A stretch of 64,000 nucleotides of DNA from Methanobacterium_D oryzae (GTDB lineage: Archaea > Methanobacteriota > Methanobacteria > Methanobacteriales > Methanobacteriaceae). Position 1 is the first letter of the stretch. Each line of letters opens with the position of its first letter. Made by a program: the position numbers and the translations under genes. Positions 52,304-62,531 of the stretch are shown piece by piece. The stretch is from positions 496,001-560,000 of the forward strand of contig NZ_JBNPXC010000001.1 of the NCBI RefSeq assembly GCF_050433505.1, given 5' to 3'. Below the pieces are notes generated by a model that had not been told where the DNA came from, searched no databases, and was given only the letters and a program-made list of their open reading frames with translations.

Positions 52304-53347
52304 TTAAACACGTTCATAGATGGTATTACGTTCTGCAGGCACACGTCCAATAGCATTAATAACTGTGGCCATTTCTTCACGAGGTAAATGTTCTCCATAA
52401 GATGCTCCTGCTGCAATTGATATTTTATCTTCCATCATTGTACCGCCTAAATCATTTGCCCCGCAGCATAATGCCAGTTGAGCCATTCTGGTACCTAGTT
52501 TTATCCATGATGCCTGAATATTGGGTATGTCCTTGCCAAGAATTACTCTTGCAAGAGCATGCATTTTCAAGTCATCCATGCCGCTAGCTCCAGTGGATTC
52601 ATTGCCTGCTTCATTATTTTGGCCCAGGAAAGTCATGGGAACTAATTCAGTAAATCCTCTAGTTTCGCGCTGTATATCTTGTAATATTAATAAATGATCA
52701 ATACGATCCTCCCATGTCTCTACAGTACCATACATAATTGTAGAAGTGGTTGGAATGCCAGTATTATGAGCTTCCTTAATTATTTTAACCCATTCAGCAG
52801 TGGAAACTTTTTTAGGACATATAATAGCTCTTACAGAATCAACAAGAATTTCTGCAGATGCACCAGTCATAGTATCCAGTCCTGCTTTCTTAAAAGCTTT
52901 TAGAGCTTCTTTTGTGGACATTTCAGATGCTTTTGCCGCATGATAAACTTCTACAGGGGACAGGGTATGAAGTTCAATATCATAATTAGATTTTATAGTA
53001 CTAATAAGGTCAGAGTAATATTCTACAGTCATATGTGGCATTACTCCTCCAAATAAACATATTTCAGTGGCCCCTACTTCCTTTGCTTCTCCAACACTTT
53101 CTAGAATTTCTTCAGTTGTCATTTCATAGCCTATACTGTCCCTAAAAGAGCAAAAGGCACATCCAATCATACAATGATCTGTAATGTCTATGTTTCTATT
53201 TACAACGAAGGTTACCTCGTCGCCAACGATTTCTTTACGTAATCTATCTGCCACATCAAATAATTGGAATGGATTAGAGTTAACTAGTTTTAAAGCATCT
53301 CCTTTTGTAATTTCTCCGGCGAGTGAACGTTCATATATGTCTTCCAT
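52304..53347 (-). CDS. cofH: FO synthase subunit 2 (CofH)
   Basis: This radical-SAM enzyme joins 5-amino-6-ribitylaminouracil to tyrosine, the first of two steps to the deazaflavin FO of coenzyme F420. 347 residues with the cluster motif CMIGCAFC near residue 59, FGGVMPHMTVEYY, MTGASAEIL and CCGANDLGGTM. CofG is a separate gene outside this window. GGGAGATAAACA precedes the ATG. Confidence 0.93.
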   Translation of the reverse strand: MEDIYERSLAGEITKGDALKLVNSNPFQLFDVADRLRKEIVGDEVTFVVNRNIDITDHCMIGCAFCSFRDSIGYEMTTEEILESVGEAKEVGATEICLFGGVMPHMTVEYYSDLISTIKSNYDIELHTLSPVEVYHAAKASEMSTKEALKAFKKAGLDTMTGASAEILVDSVRAIICPKKVSTAEWVKIIKEAHNTGIPTTSTIMYGTVETWEDRIDHLLILQDIQRETRGFTELVPMTFLGQNNEAGNESTGASGMDDLKMHALARVILGKDIPNIQASWIKLGTRMAQLALCCGANDLGGTMMEDKISIAAGASYGEHLPREEMATVINAIGRVPAERNTIYERV

Positions 53348-53577
53348 TGTTTATCTCCCTTTAAGCACTTTTAACATGATGAAATCAGGTATTTGGATTT
53401 TTAGATCATATATTCTCTATTTATTCATACTTCATTTTATAAGATATTTCTTAATCTTCATTAGTTTCATAAAAATCTTTTTAAAAAGAGAGTGTAAATA
53501 TTTTTCAAAATCAATAAAAAAATAGAATTATATAATCAATTAAATAGGCACTCAAATTGATTATATTTAATTATAAC

Positions 53578-54504
53578 TTATACTTGACCGTAACCACCGA
53601 CAATCTCTTCGTAAGGCTGAACAATTACAAAACCATGACCTCTAAATGCCATCTGGAATGTTTCACCACTTCCACGGCCTAATAATGTACCTAAATTCAC
53701 ATCTGTCTTGTAATCAATGGATAAACCATCAGACCATGCCACAGTTGCATTTGGATCAGTATAAACAGGCCTATCAGGAGTTACTGCAAGAGTTATTGGA
53801 GTGTAATGAGTTGTTATTGCAATCATTCCATATCCTTCGAGTCTTATATTAAAAAGTCCTCCAGACATGGCGCCTGCACCAGACATCATTTTTATATCCC
53901 AGTCAATCTGTTCTTCAAATGCAAGGATATCATTACCATTAACGAATAATCTGTCGCCCTCGAGGTTTAATATTGTTACTCTTTTTCCATTATCTGCAAG
54001 AAATACATTTCCATGTCCAGAAGCGGCCATTAGTTTACTGCTTTCACCACTCACTTTCTTCATTACAAATTTACCAAGTCCACCTTCAAGGGAACTCTGT
54101 TTTTTAAATTTCACATCTCCAGTATATGCTACCATGGCTCCCCATTTAGCCCATACTTTCCCATTCAAATTAATATCAAGCAAGTAGTCATTTTCAAGCT
54201 CAAATATCTCATTTCCTTCGAATTTTTCAGCAGTTTTGTCTAAAAACTGTTGTACTGAGTATTTACTTGTAACGTAGTTTTCTCCACTTACTGGAGTTTG
54301 AGCAGGAACTACTTCAGGAGCTGTTTCTGGAATAGGTTCTGTTTGTCCACCACATTGTGGACAGAAATTAGCTTCTCCAACTTCTACATTACAATCTGGA
54401 CAGTATTTTTCAGCTGAAACTTCTTCTACGGGTTCTACTTTTCCACCGCATTGAGGGCAAAACTTTGCATCGCCCACTTCTTCACCACAATTTTGACATT
54501 GCAT
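53578..54504 (-). CDS. AIM24-family protein with two N-terminal zinc ribbons
   Basis: 308 residues. Two zinc-ribbon pairs (CQNCGEE with CPQCGG, and CPDCN with CPQCGG) occupy residues 1-55. A Pro-rich linker and then an AIM24/TRAP-like beta-roll follow (WAKWGAMVAYTGDVKF; AASGHGNVFLADNG; GRGSGETFQMAFRGHGFVIVQP). The family is widespread and largely uncharacterised. No signal peptide. It stands alone between long AT-rich gaps. Confidence 0.8.
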   Translation of the reverse strand: MQCQNCGEEVGDAKFCPQCGGKVEPVEEVSAEKYCPDCNVEVGEANFCPQCGGQTEPIPETAPEVVPAQTPVSGENYVTSKYSVQQFLDKTAEKFEGNEIFELENDYLLDINLNGKVWAKWGAMVAYTGDVKFKKQSSLEGGLGKFVMKKVSGESSKLMAASGHGNVFLADNGKRVTILNLEGDRLFVNGNDILAFEEQIDWDIKMMSGAGAMSGGLFNIRLEGYGMIAITTHYTPITLAVTPDRPVYTDPNATVAWSDGLSIDYKTDVNLGTLLGRGSGETFQMAFRGHGFVIVQPYEEIVGGYGQV

Positions 54505-54788
54505 CTAGACACCTCATGTTTTAAAACATTAACAAATCCTTTAAAAAACTTTCTTTTTTAAATCTTATGGAATAAAGGAAACTTTTAAACACCATGTTTA
54601 ATATTATCCTTAAAATTTGATTTGCACTATTATGTATTTAATGTTTTATACTTGAAGTTTTCAAGTGCCAATAAAAAGAGCAATATAAAATAACAATTTC
54701 TTAAAAGCTTTAAAACGACTTAAATAATAAAATATTTTAAAATAATGAAATATAATCAAAAAAATTAATTAATGGAAAATGAAAATAT

Positions 54789-55124
54789 TTAAAATAAATT
54801 TTTTTTAATAATGCTTAAAAGACCCCGTGTTTCAATATTATCCTCATTTTTCTTATAATCTTCTATCTGGATCTCTAAATTCCTTTTAATATCTTTAATT
54901 TTAATTATATTGGCCTTCAATTTATCATAATCTTCCTTACTTATTACAACCACTGATTCATCATCTGTAAAAGGATGATTATCATTTAAGGGAATCATAA
55001 ACTTGTGGAGTCTGTAGCTTCGTTTTCGTAATTTTTTGTCAAAAATAATATGCTCCTCCAAACAACTCCTGACGCGTCCTTCAACTATCCGCAAGTCTAA
55101 TCTTCCTATAGACCAATTAAACAT
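54789..55124 (-). CDS. hypothetical protein, overlaps upstream frame
   Basis: 111 residues, not recognised. Basic N-terminal half (RLDLRIVEGRVRSCLEEHI; KKLRKRSYRLHKF) and a predicted coiled coil near residues 68-95. Its ATG lies inside the end of the gene at 55106-55507 (19-nt overlap, different frame) and has no visible ribosome binding site, so it could be the second half of one frameshifted gene. The 284 nt downstream hold nothing recognisable. Confidence 0.5.
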   Translation of the reverse strand: MFNWSIGRLDLRIVEGRVRSCLEEHIIFDKKLRKRSYRLHKFMIPLNDNHPFTDDESVVVISKEDYDKLKANIIKIKDIKRNLEIQIEDYKKNEDNIETRGLLSIIKKNLF

Positions 55125-55507
55125 TGTATTTTTTCTTTGGAGTGGAATTGAAGCTTATTTTCTACTTTGGGGACTTTTTGTGGGGGTTTAATTTTGGCTG
55201 AATTACCCTTTTTGAAGGAGTTCAGGGTAGTTTGCATTCTAAATTTAAGTAAGAGGTCCACGTCCTTTTTAATGAGGTTTATCCAGTCTTCTATATGCTC
55301 TAAATCCTCTATGGGGGTCGTGGTTGATTCAGGATTTGAGCCATCATCTACAATATTTTTAACAACATTTAGATTTTGTACCAGTTCATTATAGAAGTTG
55401 TCAAATTCCTTAAAAGGAAATATTATCACATTTTCATCCCTGCAGAAAGCAGTGGGATTATAATAGACTGTTTCATCCTCTTCATATTTAATAACGCTAA
55501 AACGCAT
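55106..55507 (-). CDS. hypothetical protein
   Basis: 133 residues, not recognised. The start is well supported by GGGGAGGTTCACAAG before the ATG. The N-terminal half is acidic with aromatic residues (YEEDETVYYNPTAF), the C-terminal half basic and Pro-rich. It runs into the frame at 54789-55124. Two genes co-translated by overlap, or one gene with a frameshift near 55115, would both explain the pattern. Confidence 0.55.
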   Translation of the reverse strand: MRFSVIKYEEDETVYYNPTAFCRDENVIIFPFKEFDNFYNELVQNLNVVKNIVDDGSNPESTTTPIEDLEHIEDWINLIKKDVDLLLKFRMQTTLNSFKKGNSAKIKPPQKVPKVENKLQFHSKEKIQCLIGL

Positions 55508-55736
55508 CTTGTGAACCTCCCCTTATTAGGTGCAAGTTATAGTATGGTGGAAGGTATTATCACGCATTGTGGTAGAGCATCTGAAAAGTAATAGGACTTT
55601 TTTGAAAAAAAGCCCTCAAACACAAAGCATTCGAAAATCATAGATTTGCGCTAGGAAGAAAGAAAACTCAATAGAAATCAATTATTTTTCAAATTAAAAT
55701 TAATTGGATAATGAAAATAGAAATAATACAATTAAA

Positions 55737-56411
55737 TTATTTAAAGCGAATTCTATCCTTATTTTTAGGTATTCCATTTCTTACTTTAGTCCAGATGCCA
55801 TTTTGATATAATTCATATTCCCTAAAACAACAGGGAACACCTTTAGCAGTAACAGGATTAGGACTGTCCATGAGGTGAAAATGAAGATGAGGCGCTGTTG
55901 AATTACCAGAATGGCCAACATTACCAACTAAGTCTCCAGAATTAATTGCATCGCCTTTTTTTACTTTTATAGAACCTTTTTTCATATGCACAAGAACTGC
56001 ACAGGCTTCATCCCCTTGAATGATAACAAAATTGCCTGCAACATCCTGAATGCTCTGTTTTTTAGGATCGAAAAACCATGCATTCTTAAAAGCGACTGAA
56101 ATATCGCGGAGAGGCTGAACAGGATCGCGTTCAGGGTATCCATCAAGAGCTTCAACCACAGTGCCAGAAATAGGTGCATAAATAGGTTTTCCGTAGCAAT
56201 AACAATCACTTAAATGTATTCTTCCTAAAAAATAATCTAAAACGCTTTTTTTGTAGAATTTAAGGGGCTTTTGGTTCCAATTAACCTTTAAAAGGTCGAA
56301 AGCATAGGTTACTGCAAGAGCATCAGTGCCGTGGCTTGGAATTTTAGTGCCAGGGCTATTTAAGACCATCCACTCTCCTTTTAACGGAGATTCTACAGGT
56401 ATAGGTTTCAT
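55737..56411 (-). CDS. M23/LytM-family metallopeptidase-like protein
   Basis: About 224 residues. The metal-binding layout of M23 peptidases is visible: a His and Asp in SHGTDALAVTYAFDLL, PIYAPISGTVV, GNFVIIQGD, a His in VLVHMKKGS and the HxH of APHLHFHLMD. There is no signal peptide, so it may be cytoplasmic or exported unconventionally. Bacterial relatives cleave Gly-containing peptidoglycan bridges, but Methanobacteriales have pseudomurein, so the substrate is unclear. The ATG at 56411 follows GTGAGAAAT. Confidence 0.78.
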   Translation of the reverse strand: MKPIPVESPLKGEWMVLNSPGTKIPSHGTDALAVTYAFDLLKVNWNQKPLKFYKKSVLDYFLGRIHLSDCYCYGKPIYAPISGTVVEALDGYPERDPVQPLRDISVAFKNAWFFDPKKQSIQDVAGNFVIIQGDEACAVLVHMKKGSIKVKKGDAINSGDLVGNVGHSGNSTAPHLHFHLMDSPNPVTAKGVPCCFREYELYQNGIWTKVRNGIPKNKDRIRFK

Positions 56412-56632
56412 ATTTCTCACATTTTCTCTTTATGTTAAAAGTTATATTTTAGTTTTATTTTGCACTCTGGAATGCATATTCTATTTTAGAATATAAAATA
56501 ATAAGATGGAAAATAAGATTTAAAAATAAGTAAACAGTTTGATTGAAGAAACATTGAAATCATTAAAACAGTAAAATTAATCTAAAATAAACTTGAAAAT
56601 ATAAATAAATCTTTATTTTCTTTTCATACCAA

Positions 56633-56647
56633 CGAAAAGTTTTTAAA
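56633..56647 (+). promoter_or_regulatory. tRNA-Met promoter (BRE and TATA box)
   Basis: CGAAAAGTTTTTAAA is a good archaeal BRE plus TATA element, centred about 34 nt before the first tRNA base. Confidence 0.7.
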
Positions 56648-56676
56648 CCATGAAAATTAATGTAGGATAAGCCACT

Positions 56677-56786
56677 GCCGGGGTGGCTCAGTTGGTTAGA
56701 GCGCACGGCTCATAGGGTATTTAAGCAGTGCTCTGACTTTTTCCTGGGATACCGTGAGGCCGCGGGTTCGAATCCCGCCCCCGGCA
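56677..56786 (+). tRNA. tRNA-Met (CAT), intron-containing
   Basis: The acceptor stem GCCGGGG pairs with CCCCGGC, discriminator A, no encoded CCA. D arm, anticodon stem CACGG/CCGTG, and T arm (GCGGGTTCGAATCCCGC) are all present. The anticodon CAT is at 56711-56713. An intron of about 36 nt (56715-56750) follows position 37, the usual archaeal site cut by the splicing endonuclease at a bulge-helix-bulge. It is probably elongator tRNA-Met; a tRNA-Ile2 with C34 modified by TiaS also reads CAT in DNA but has a different body. A T-rich stretch follows. Confidence 0.93.
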
Positions 56787-57022
56787 CTTATTCCCCCCTT
56801 TTTAAGGAGGCCTCAAAATTAATCCCATTTTAAATATTTTTTTAAATATTAATTTTCTAATTTTAAAAGCCAAATTTTATAAAAAATCTGCAAGTAGAAT
56901 TCTCATTAACTTTGACATACATTTAAATAATTACTTTTTCAAATAAACTTTAAAGATAACTTAAATAACAATAAAAAAGCTTAATAGTTATTATTAATCA
57001 CTATATTGATCTGGTGAGCTGT

Positions 57023-58189
57023 ATGTTCCATATTGCAGAAGAAAAAGAAATCCTCCATGGTAATATCACTGATGTGTACTTCAATCGGACTTTAAAAATT
57101 CTAAAAGAAAAAGACATTAATTGTAATGTCAAAGCAGAATTCGCTGCCAAAAATTTGCCACAAGAATGGAAATGGGCAGTTTTAGCAGGATTAGAAGAAG
57201 CCATAAACCTTTTAAAAACATTACCTGTAAAAGTAAGGGCAATGGAAGAGGGAACAATTTTCTATCCAAATGAACCAGTGCTTGAAGTAGAAGGTAATTA
57301 TCAGGATTTCTGTATTTATGAAACAGCCATACTCGGATTTTTATCTCAAGCAACAGGCATTGCAACTAAAGCTGCTCGTTACAAGAAACTTGCAGGCGAA
57401 CGTTTAGTCATGAGCTTCGGGGCCAGAAGAATGCATCCAGCAATCGCACCAATGATAGAAAGAAGTGCATACATCGGAGGATGCGACGGTGTCTCTGTAA
57501 TTAAAAGCGGAGAAATTATAGGGGAAGATCCATTGGGAACAATTCCTCATGCTCTTGTGCTCTGCATCGGCTCAACTGTAGAATCTATAAAAGCTTTTGA
57601 TGAAGTTATAGAGCCATCTGTAAACAGAGTTGCACTTATTGATACATTTAACGATGAAAAATTTGAATGTTTGAATGTGGCTGAATCAATGGGTAAAAAA
57701 CTTTACGCAGTGCGTTTTGATACTCCATCTTCAAGACGTGGTGATTTTTACAAGATTCTTGAAGAAGCAAGATGGGAACTTGATTTAAGAGGTTTTTCAG
57801 GAGTTAAATTCTTTGTTAGCGGCGGAATTCAAGAAGAGGAATTACCAGAACTCAATCCTCTTGTTGATGGGTATGGGATTGGAACATCCATTAGCAATGC
57901 TCCAGTTGTTGATTTCTCTATGGATATAATAGAGATAAATGGAAAGCCAATAGCTAAAAGAGGTAAATCTTCAGGCGCAAAAAAGGCCCTTAGATGCTCT
58001 AAATGTAATGATGATATGATATTACCTCTTGAAAAAGAAATTGAAAGGTGTAAGTGCGGTGGAAGATATGAAAATCTTCTTCATATGTTCATAGAAAATA
58101 ATAAAGTTAATCAGGAGTTTCCACGCCCTGAAAAAATCAGAAAATATGTTTTAAAACAATTAATAAAAGCTGAACATTTATTCCCTTAA
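57023..58189 (+). CDS. pncB: nicotinate phosphoribosyltransferase
   Basis: Salvages nicotinate to nicotinate mononucleotide for NAD synthesis. 388 residues with AMEEGTIFYPNEPVL, SFGARRMHPAIAPMIERSAYIGG, DTFNDEKFE and SGGIQEEELPELNP, the pattern of archaeal NAPRTase-type enzymes. The last 60 residues hold a zinc ribbon (CSKCNDD and CKCGG). The ATG at 57023 has GGTGAG four bases upstream; a GTG at 57014 lies within that site. Confidence 0.92.
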   Translation: MFHIAEEKEILHGNITDVYFNRTLKILKEKDINCNVKAEFAAKNLPQEWKWAVLAGLEEAINLLKTLPVKVRAMEEGTIFYPNEPVLEVEGNYQDFCIYETAILGFLSQATGIATKAARYKKLAGERLVMSFGARRMHPAIAPMIERSAYIGGCDGVSVIKSGEIIGEDPLGTIPHALVLCIGSTVESIKAFDEVIEPSVNRVALIDTFNDEKFECLNVAESMGKKLYAVRFDTPSSRRGDFYKILEEARWELDLRGFSGVKFFVSGGIQEEELPELNPLVDGYGIGTSISNAPVVDFSMDIIEINGKPIAKRGKSSGAKKALRCSKCNDDMILPLEKEIERCKCGGRYENLLHMFIENNKVNQEFPRPEKIRKYVLKQLIKAEHLFP

Positions 58190-58458
58190 AATCAAATAGA
58201 TTACAGGAAAATATACAGTAATTATTTTTTCTAAATTTGTTATTTCTATTTTTAAAGCCAATTTGTAGAAAATGTAAGATTATTTTTAATTTTTAAGGAA
58301 TTGATAGTCATTACTAATTAAAAATTTTTGCATTTAAATAGTAGAAGATAAAAAATAAGTATAATAAAGATTACTCAATTAATTTTTGAATTTGTAGCAT
58401 AATATAATAAATTAGGTGTTAATATCAGTTATTATAGGGGTTTAAAGGGGGAAATAGG

Positions 58459-61400
58459 ATGGAAAAGAAATTGAGGAATTCGGGCATTGATATAGTTGGA
58501 AATGCTCCATGGGGGACTCATTTATGTCAGTTTTACCAAACAAAAGAAGATTTAATTGATATTCTCATCCCTTACTTTAAAACAGGGCTTGAAAATAACG
58601 AATTTTGCATGTGGATCACTTCAGAGCCTCTTTCTGCAGAAGATGCAAAAGAAGCGCTGAAGGAGAAGATTCCTGATATTGATACTTATATTGAAAAGGA
58701 GCAGATGGAGATTCTTCCTTATACGCAGTGGTATGTTATAGAAGGTGATTTTGATTCAGATAGGATATTAGATGGTTGGGTTTCCAAACTCAATCAGGCT
58801 TTGGCTGATGGTTATGATGGTTTAAGATTAAGTGGAAATACTTTTTGGCTTGAAAAAAAAAACTGGAATGATTTTGTTGATTATGAAGAGGCCATAGATA
58901 ATATTATTGGCCAATATCAGATGATTGCCCTTTGTACATATAGTCTGGATAAATGTACGGCGGCAGAAATTATTGATGTCGTCAATAATCATGAATTTGC
59001 CCTCGTAAAGCGTGAGGGTAACTGGGATTTAATCGAAAATTCTGAGCATAAACAGACAAAAGAAGAGGCTATTCAATCTAGGAGAGATTGGGAGCAAACT
59101 TTTGATGCTGTACCTGATTTAATAGCCATACTTGATGACAAACATAGAATTATTCGTGCAAATAAAGCAATGGCAGAAAAATTAGGCGTTACGCAGGAAG
59201 AATGTATGGGTTTACCATGTTATAGCGCAGTTCATGGAACTGAAAAGCCGCCTTTTTTTTGCCCTCATAGTAAATTGCTTGGTGATGGACTTGAACACAC
59301 TACAGAAGTTCATGAAGAAGTTTTAGGGGGTGATTTCCTAGTCAGTGCATCACCAATAAATGATTTGGAAGGAAAACTTATAGGGAGCGTCCATGTAGCA
59401 CGTGATATTACTGAGCGTAAAAAATCAGAAGAGAAAATTAAATATCTTTTAGAAGGAACTCAGCAATTTGCTGAGGAGTTAGAAGTAAGTAATGAAGAAT
59501 TAAGGACTACAACTGAAGAATTAGAGGTTGCCAATGAAGAACTTCGACAACATGGTGAAGATCTAACAATTATTAATCATGCATTAGCCGAAAGCGAAAA
59601 AAGGATGAACAGATCACAGGAAATTGCCCATATCGGTAGTTGGGAGCTTGATATATTAAATAATCATTTATTTTGGTCAGATGAAGTGTACAGAATATTT
59701 GGTCTCAAACCACAAGAATTTAAAGCTACATATGAAGCTTTTCTTGATGCAATATATCCTGATGACCGTCTGGCAGTAGATGAAGCATATTCTGGTTCAC
59801 TAGGTGAAGGAATGGATAATTATGAGATTGAACACCGGGTTTTAAGAGAATCTGGTGAGATTCGTTTTGTTCATGAAAAATGCGAACACATCCGAGATGA
59901 ATCAGGTCAAATCATCCGATCAATTGGGATGGTACATGATATTACGGAGCGCAAAAAGGCAGAAGAATCTCTTCTATGGAATCAACGGCGTAACGAACTT
60001 TTAGCAGAGATTAATAATAGACTGCTTGCAACTGATAATCCTCAAGATATTATTGATGGTTTATGTCAAAAGACAATGGAATTTCTTGAGTGTGATGTGT
60101 TTTTCAATTATCTTGTTGATGAAGAAAAAGGACGTCTCCATTTGAATGCTTATGGAGGAATTCCGGAATATGAGGCACAGAAGATTAAATGGCTGGAGTA
60201 TGGTGCTGCTGTATGTGGATTTGTAGCTCTTGAATCCCGAAAAATCATCGCAGAGGATATTTTAAATACACCTGATGAACGAACAGATTTGGTAAAATCA
60301 TATGGTGTACAGGCATACGCATGTCATCCTTTAATAATTGAAGGTAAAACTATAGGTACTCTCTCATTTGGAACTAATTCAAAAACTGCATTCACTGATA
60401 AAGAATTAGAAGTTATGAAAACAATCTCAGGCCAAATATCAATTGCTATGAATAGGCTCCTTTCAAATCGTGCCCTCAAAGAGGCACATGATAATTTGGA
60501 AGAACAAGTTCAAGAACGGACTGCAGAGCTTGAAGAAGCTTACGAATCATTAAAAATAGCTAATAATTATAACAGAAGTCTAATTGAAGCTAGTTTGGAT
60601 CCTTTAGTTACTATTGGTCCTGATGGTAAAATTACAGATGTAAATAGAGCTACAGAAGATGTTACGGGTTTTAATCGATATGATTTAATTGGTACATATT
60701 TTTCAAATTATTTTACAGAGCCAAAAAAAGCCAGAGAAGGATATCAGAAAGTTTTTCGTAAAGGTTTTGTACAGGATTATCCACTGGAAATCCTACATAA
60801 AGAGGGGCATAAAACACCAGTATTATACAACGCTTCAGTATATAGAGATGAATTTGGAAAGGTTATCGGTGTTTTTGCCGCTGCACGAGATATAACTGAA
60901 CGTAAAAAAGCTGAAGAAGAAATACGAAGATTGGCAAATATAGTAGAATCATCAGATGATGCGATTATAGGTAAATCTCTTGATGGAGTTATAATAAGCT
61001 GGAATAAAGGCGCAGAACAAATGTATGGTTATACCTATGAAGAAGTTAAAGGAAAAAACGTATCAATACTGGCACCGCTCAAGCTAAAAAACGAAATGAA
61101 TCGCCTCATTAAAAAGATTAAACAGGGAGAAAAGGTTTCTCATTATGAAACTGTAAGGTTAAGAAAAGATATGACAGAAATAGAACTATCACTTACATTG
61201 TCTCCTATTTTTGACACTTCCAGAAAATTAATTGGAGTTTCAACAATCGCTAGAGATATTACTGAGCGTAAAAAGAGTGAAGAAGAATTAAGATTATCAA
61301 ATATATATAACCGTAGCTTAATTGAGGCTAGTTTAGATCCTTTAGTTACTATTGGACCTGATGGTAAAATTACGGATGTAAATGCATCTACAGAAGCTAT

Positions 61401-62370
61401 TACTGGCTATTCTCGTCATGAGCTAATCGGTACTGATTTTTCAGATTATTTTACAGAAACTGAAAAGGCTAGAGAAGGCTACAAACAGGTATTTCGGGAA
61501 GGTGAAGTTAGGGATTATGAACTAGAAATCCGACATAAAAATGGGCATTTAACTCCCGTTTTATATAATGCTTCAGCTTATACTGATGAATCGGGTAAGG
61601 TTATTGGTATTTTTGCTGCAGCACGTGATATTACTGGGATAAAACAAGCAGAATATAAGTTAAAAATAATTATAGATGAATTAAAGAGGTCTAATAAAGA
61701 ATTACAGAGTTTTGCTTTTATCACCAGTCATGACTTGCAGGAACCTCTTAAAACTATTGGAAACTTTGCAGGTCTTCTAAAACGACGTTATAATGGTAGA
61801 TTAGATAATGATGCTGATGAATTCATAGATTATATGGTTAGCGGAGCTTTAAGAATGCAAGACATGATTAGGGGATTGTTAAAATATTCGCGTGTTGGAA
61901 CGCGAGGGGATGAGTTTAAAGAATTTAGCGCTGAAAAAGCCCTTAATAATGCTTTATATAGTTTACAGTCTTCTATTGAAGAGTGCAATGCTGAAGTTAC
62001 TTATGATCAATTGCCATCTGTTTTTGCTGATGAAAGTCAGATTATTGAAGTGTTTCAAAACTTGATGGATAATTCTTTAAAATTTCATAGGGAAGGAATT
62101 CCACCAAAAATTCATGTTTCAGCAAAGAGAAAAGGCAATGAATACGTTTTTAGCATACAAGATAATGGAATAGGAATTGAAAAGCAGTACACTGAGCGTA
62201 TATTTGAAGTTTTCAAACGTCTGCATCCTATTGGGGAATATGAAGGGGTTGGAATTGGATTGGCAATTGTAAAAAGAATTATGGAACGTCATGATGGATA
62301 TATTTGGGTAGAATCAGAACTTGGGAAAAGTTCGGTATTCTATTTTACTATACCATTCAAAATTAAGTAA
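58459..62370 (+). CDS. MEDS-PAS-GAF multi-sensor histidine kinase
   Basis: 1303 residues, no membrane helix. Order: MEDS (DcmR-like) domain, residues 10-175 (GTHLCQFYQTKEDL); PAS 205-325 with several Cys; coiled coil (SNEELRTTTEELEVANEEL); PAS 375-500; GAF 510-660; PAS 690-815; PAS 820-935; PAS 940-1060; phospho-acceptor helix with His in TSHDLQEPLKTIGNFA near 1090; ATPase with DNGIGIEKQYTERIFEVF near 1240. The PAS at 690 and the PAS at 940 are near-copies (SLIEASLDPLVTIGPDGKI). No response-regulator gene is adjacent. Confidence 0.9.
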   Translation: MEKKLRNSGIDIVGNAPWGTHLCQFYQTKEDLIDILIPYFKTGLENNEFCMWITSEPLSAEDAKEALKEKIPDIDTYIEKEQMEILPYTQWYVIEGDFDSDRILDGWVSKLNQALADGYDGLRLSGNTFWLEKKNWNDFVDYEEAIDNIIGQYQMIALCTYSLDKCTAAEIIDVVNNHEFALVKREGNWDLIENSEHKQTKEEAIQSRRDWEQTFDAVPDLIAILDDKHRIIRANKAMAEKLGVTQEECMGLPCYSAVHGTEKPPFFCPHSKLLGDGLEHTTEVHEEVLGGDFLVSASPINDLEGKLIGSVHVARDITERKKSEEKIKYLLEGTQQFAEELEVSNEELRTTTEELEVANEELRQHGEDLTIINHALAESEKRMNRSQEIAHIGSWELDILNNHLFWSDEVYRIFGLKPQEFKATYEAFLDAIYPDDRLAVDEAYSGSLGEGMDNYEIEHRVLRESGEIRFVHEKCEHIRDESGQIIRSIGMVHDITERKKAEESLLWNQRRNELLAEINNRLLATDNPQDIIDGLCQKTMEFLECDVFFNYLVDEEKGRLHLNAYGGIPEYEAQKIKWLEYGAAVCGFVALESRKIIAEDILNTPDERTDLVKSYGVQAYACHPLIIEGKTIGTLSFGTNSKTAFTDKELEVMKTISGQISIAMNRLLSNRALKEAHDNLEEQVQERTAELEEAYESLKIANNYNRSLIEASLDPLVTIGPDGKITDVNRATEDVTGFNRYDLIGTYFSNYFTEPKKAREGYQKVFRKGFVQDYPLEILHKEGHKTPVLYNASVYRDEFGKVIGVFAAARDITERKKAEEEIRRLANIVESSDDAIIGKSLDGVIISWNKGAEQMYGYTYEEVKGKNVSILAPLKLKNEMNRLIKKIKQGEKVSHYETVRLRKDMTEIELSLTLSPIFDTSRKLIGVSTIARDITERKKSEEELRLSNIYNRSLIEASLDPLVTIGPDGKITDVNASTEAITGYSRHELIGTDFSDYFTETEKAREGYKQVFREGEVRDYELEIRHKNGHLTPVLYNASAYTDESGKVIGIFAAARDITGIKQAEYKLKIIIDELKRSNKELQSFAFITSHDLQEPLKTIGNFAGLLKRRYNGRLDNDADEFIDYMVSGALRMQDMIRGLLKYSRVGTRGDEFKEFSAEKALNNALYSLQSSIEECNAEVTYDQLPSVFADESQIIEVFQNLMDNSLKFHREGIPPKIHVSAKRKGNEYVFSIQDNGIGIEKQYTERIFEVFKRLHPIGEYEGVGIGLAIVKRIMERHDGYIWVESELGKSSVFYFTIPFKIK

Positions 62371-62531
62371 GCTACAGTAAACTAATTAATTTTTAATATT
62401 TCCAATAATTTGTAATTATTAACTGTTAACTTTTTTTCAACATGCTAGATTAATCAGTACTTTATTAAATGATATACTTGCATAACCTTAATTCCACCGA
62501 AAAAAAGTTATGGTTAGCAGGCTTTAAATAC

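Noticed and set aside
55508..55736. Possible mobile-element remnant near the hypothetical genes
   Set aside because: No terminal repeats or transposase fragment could be seen.
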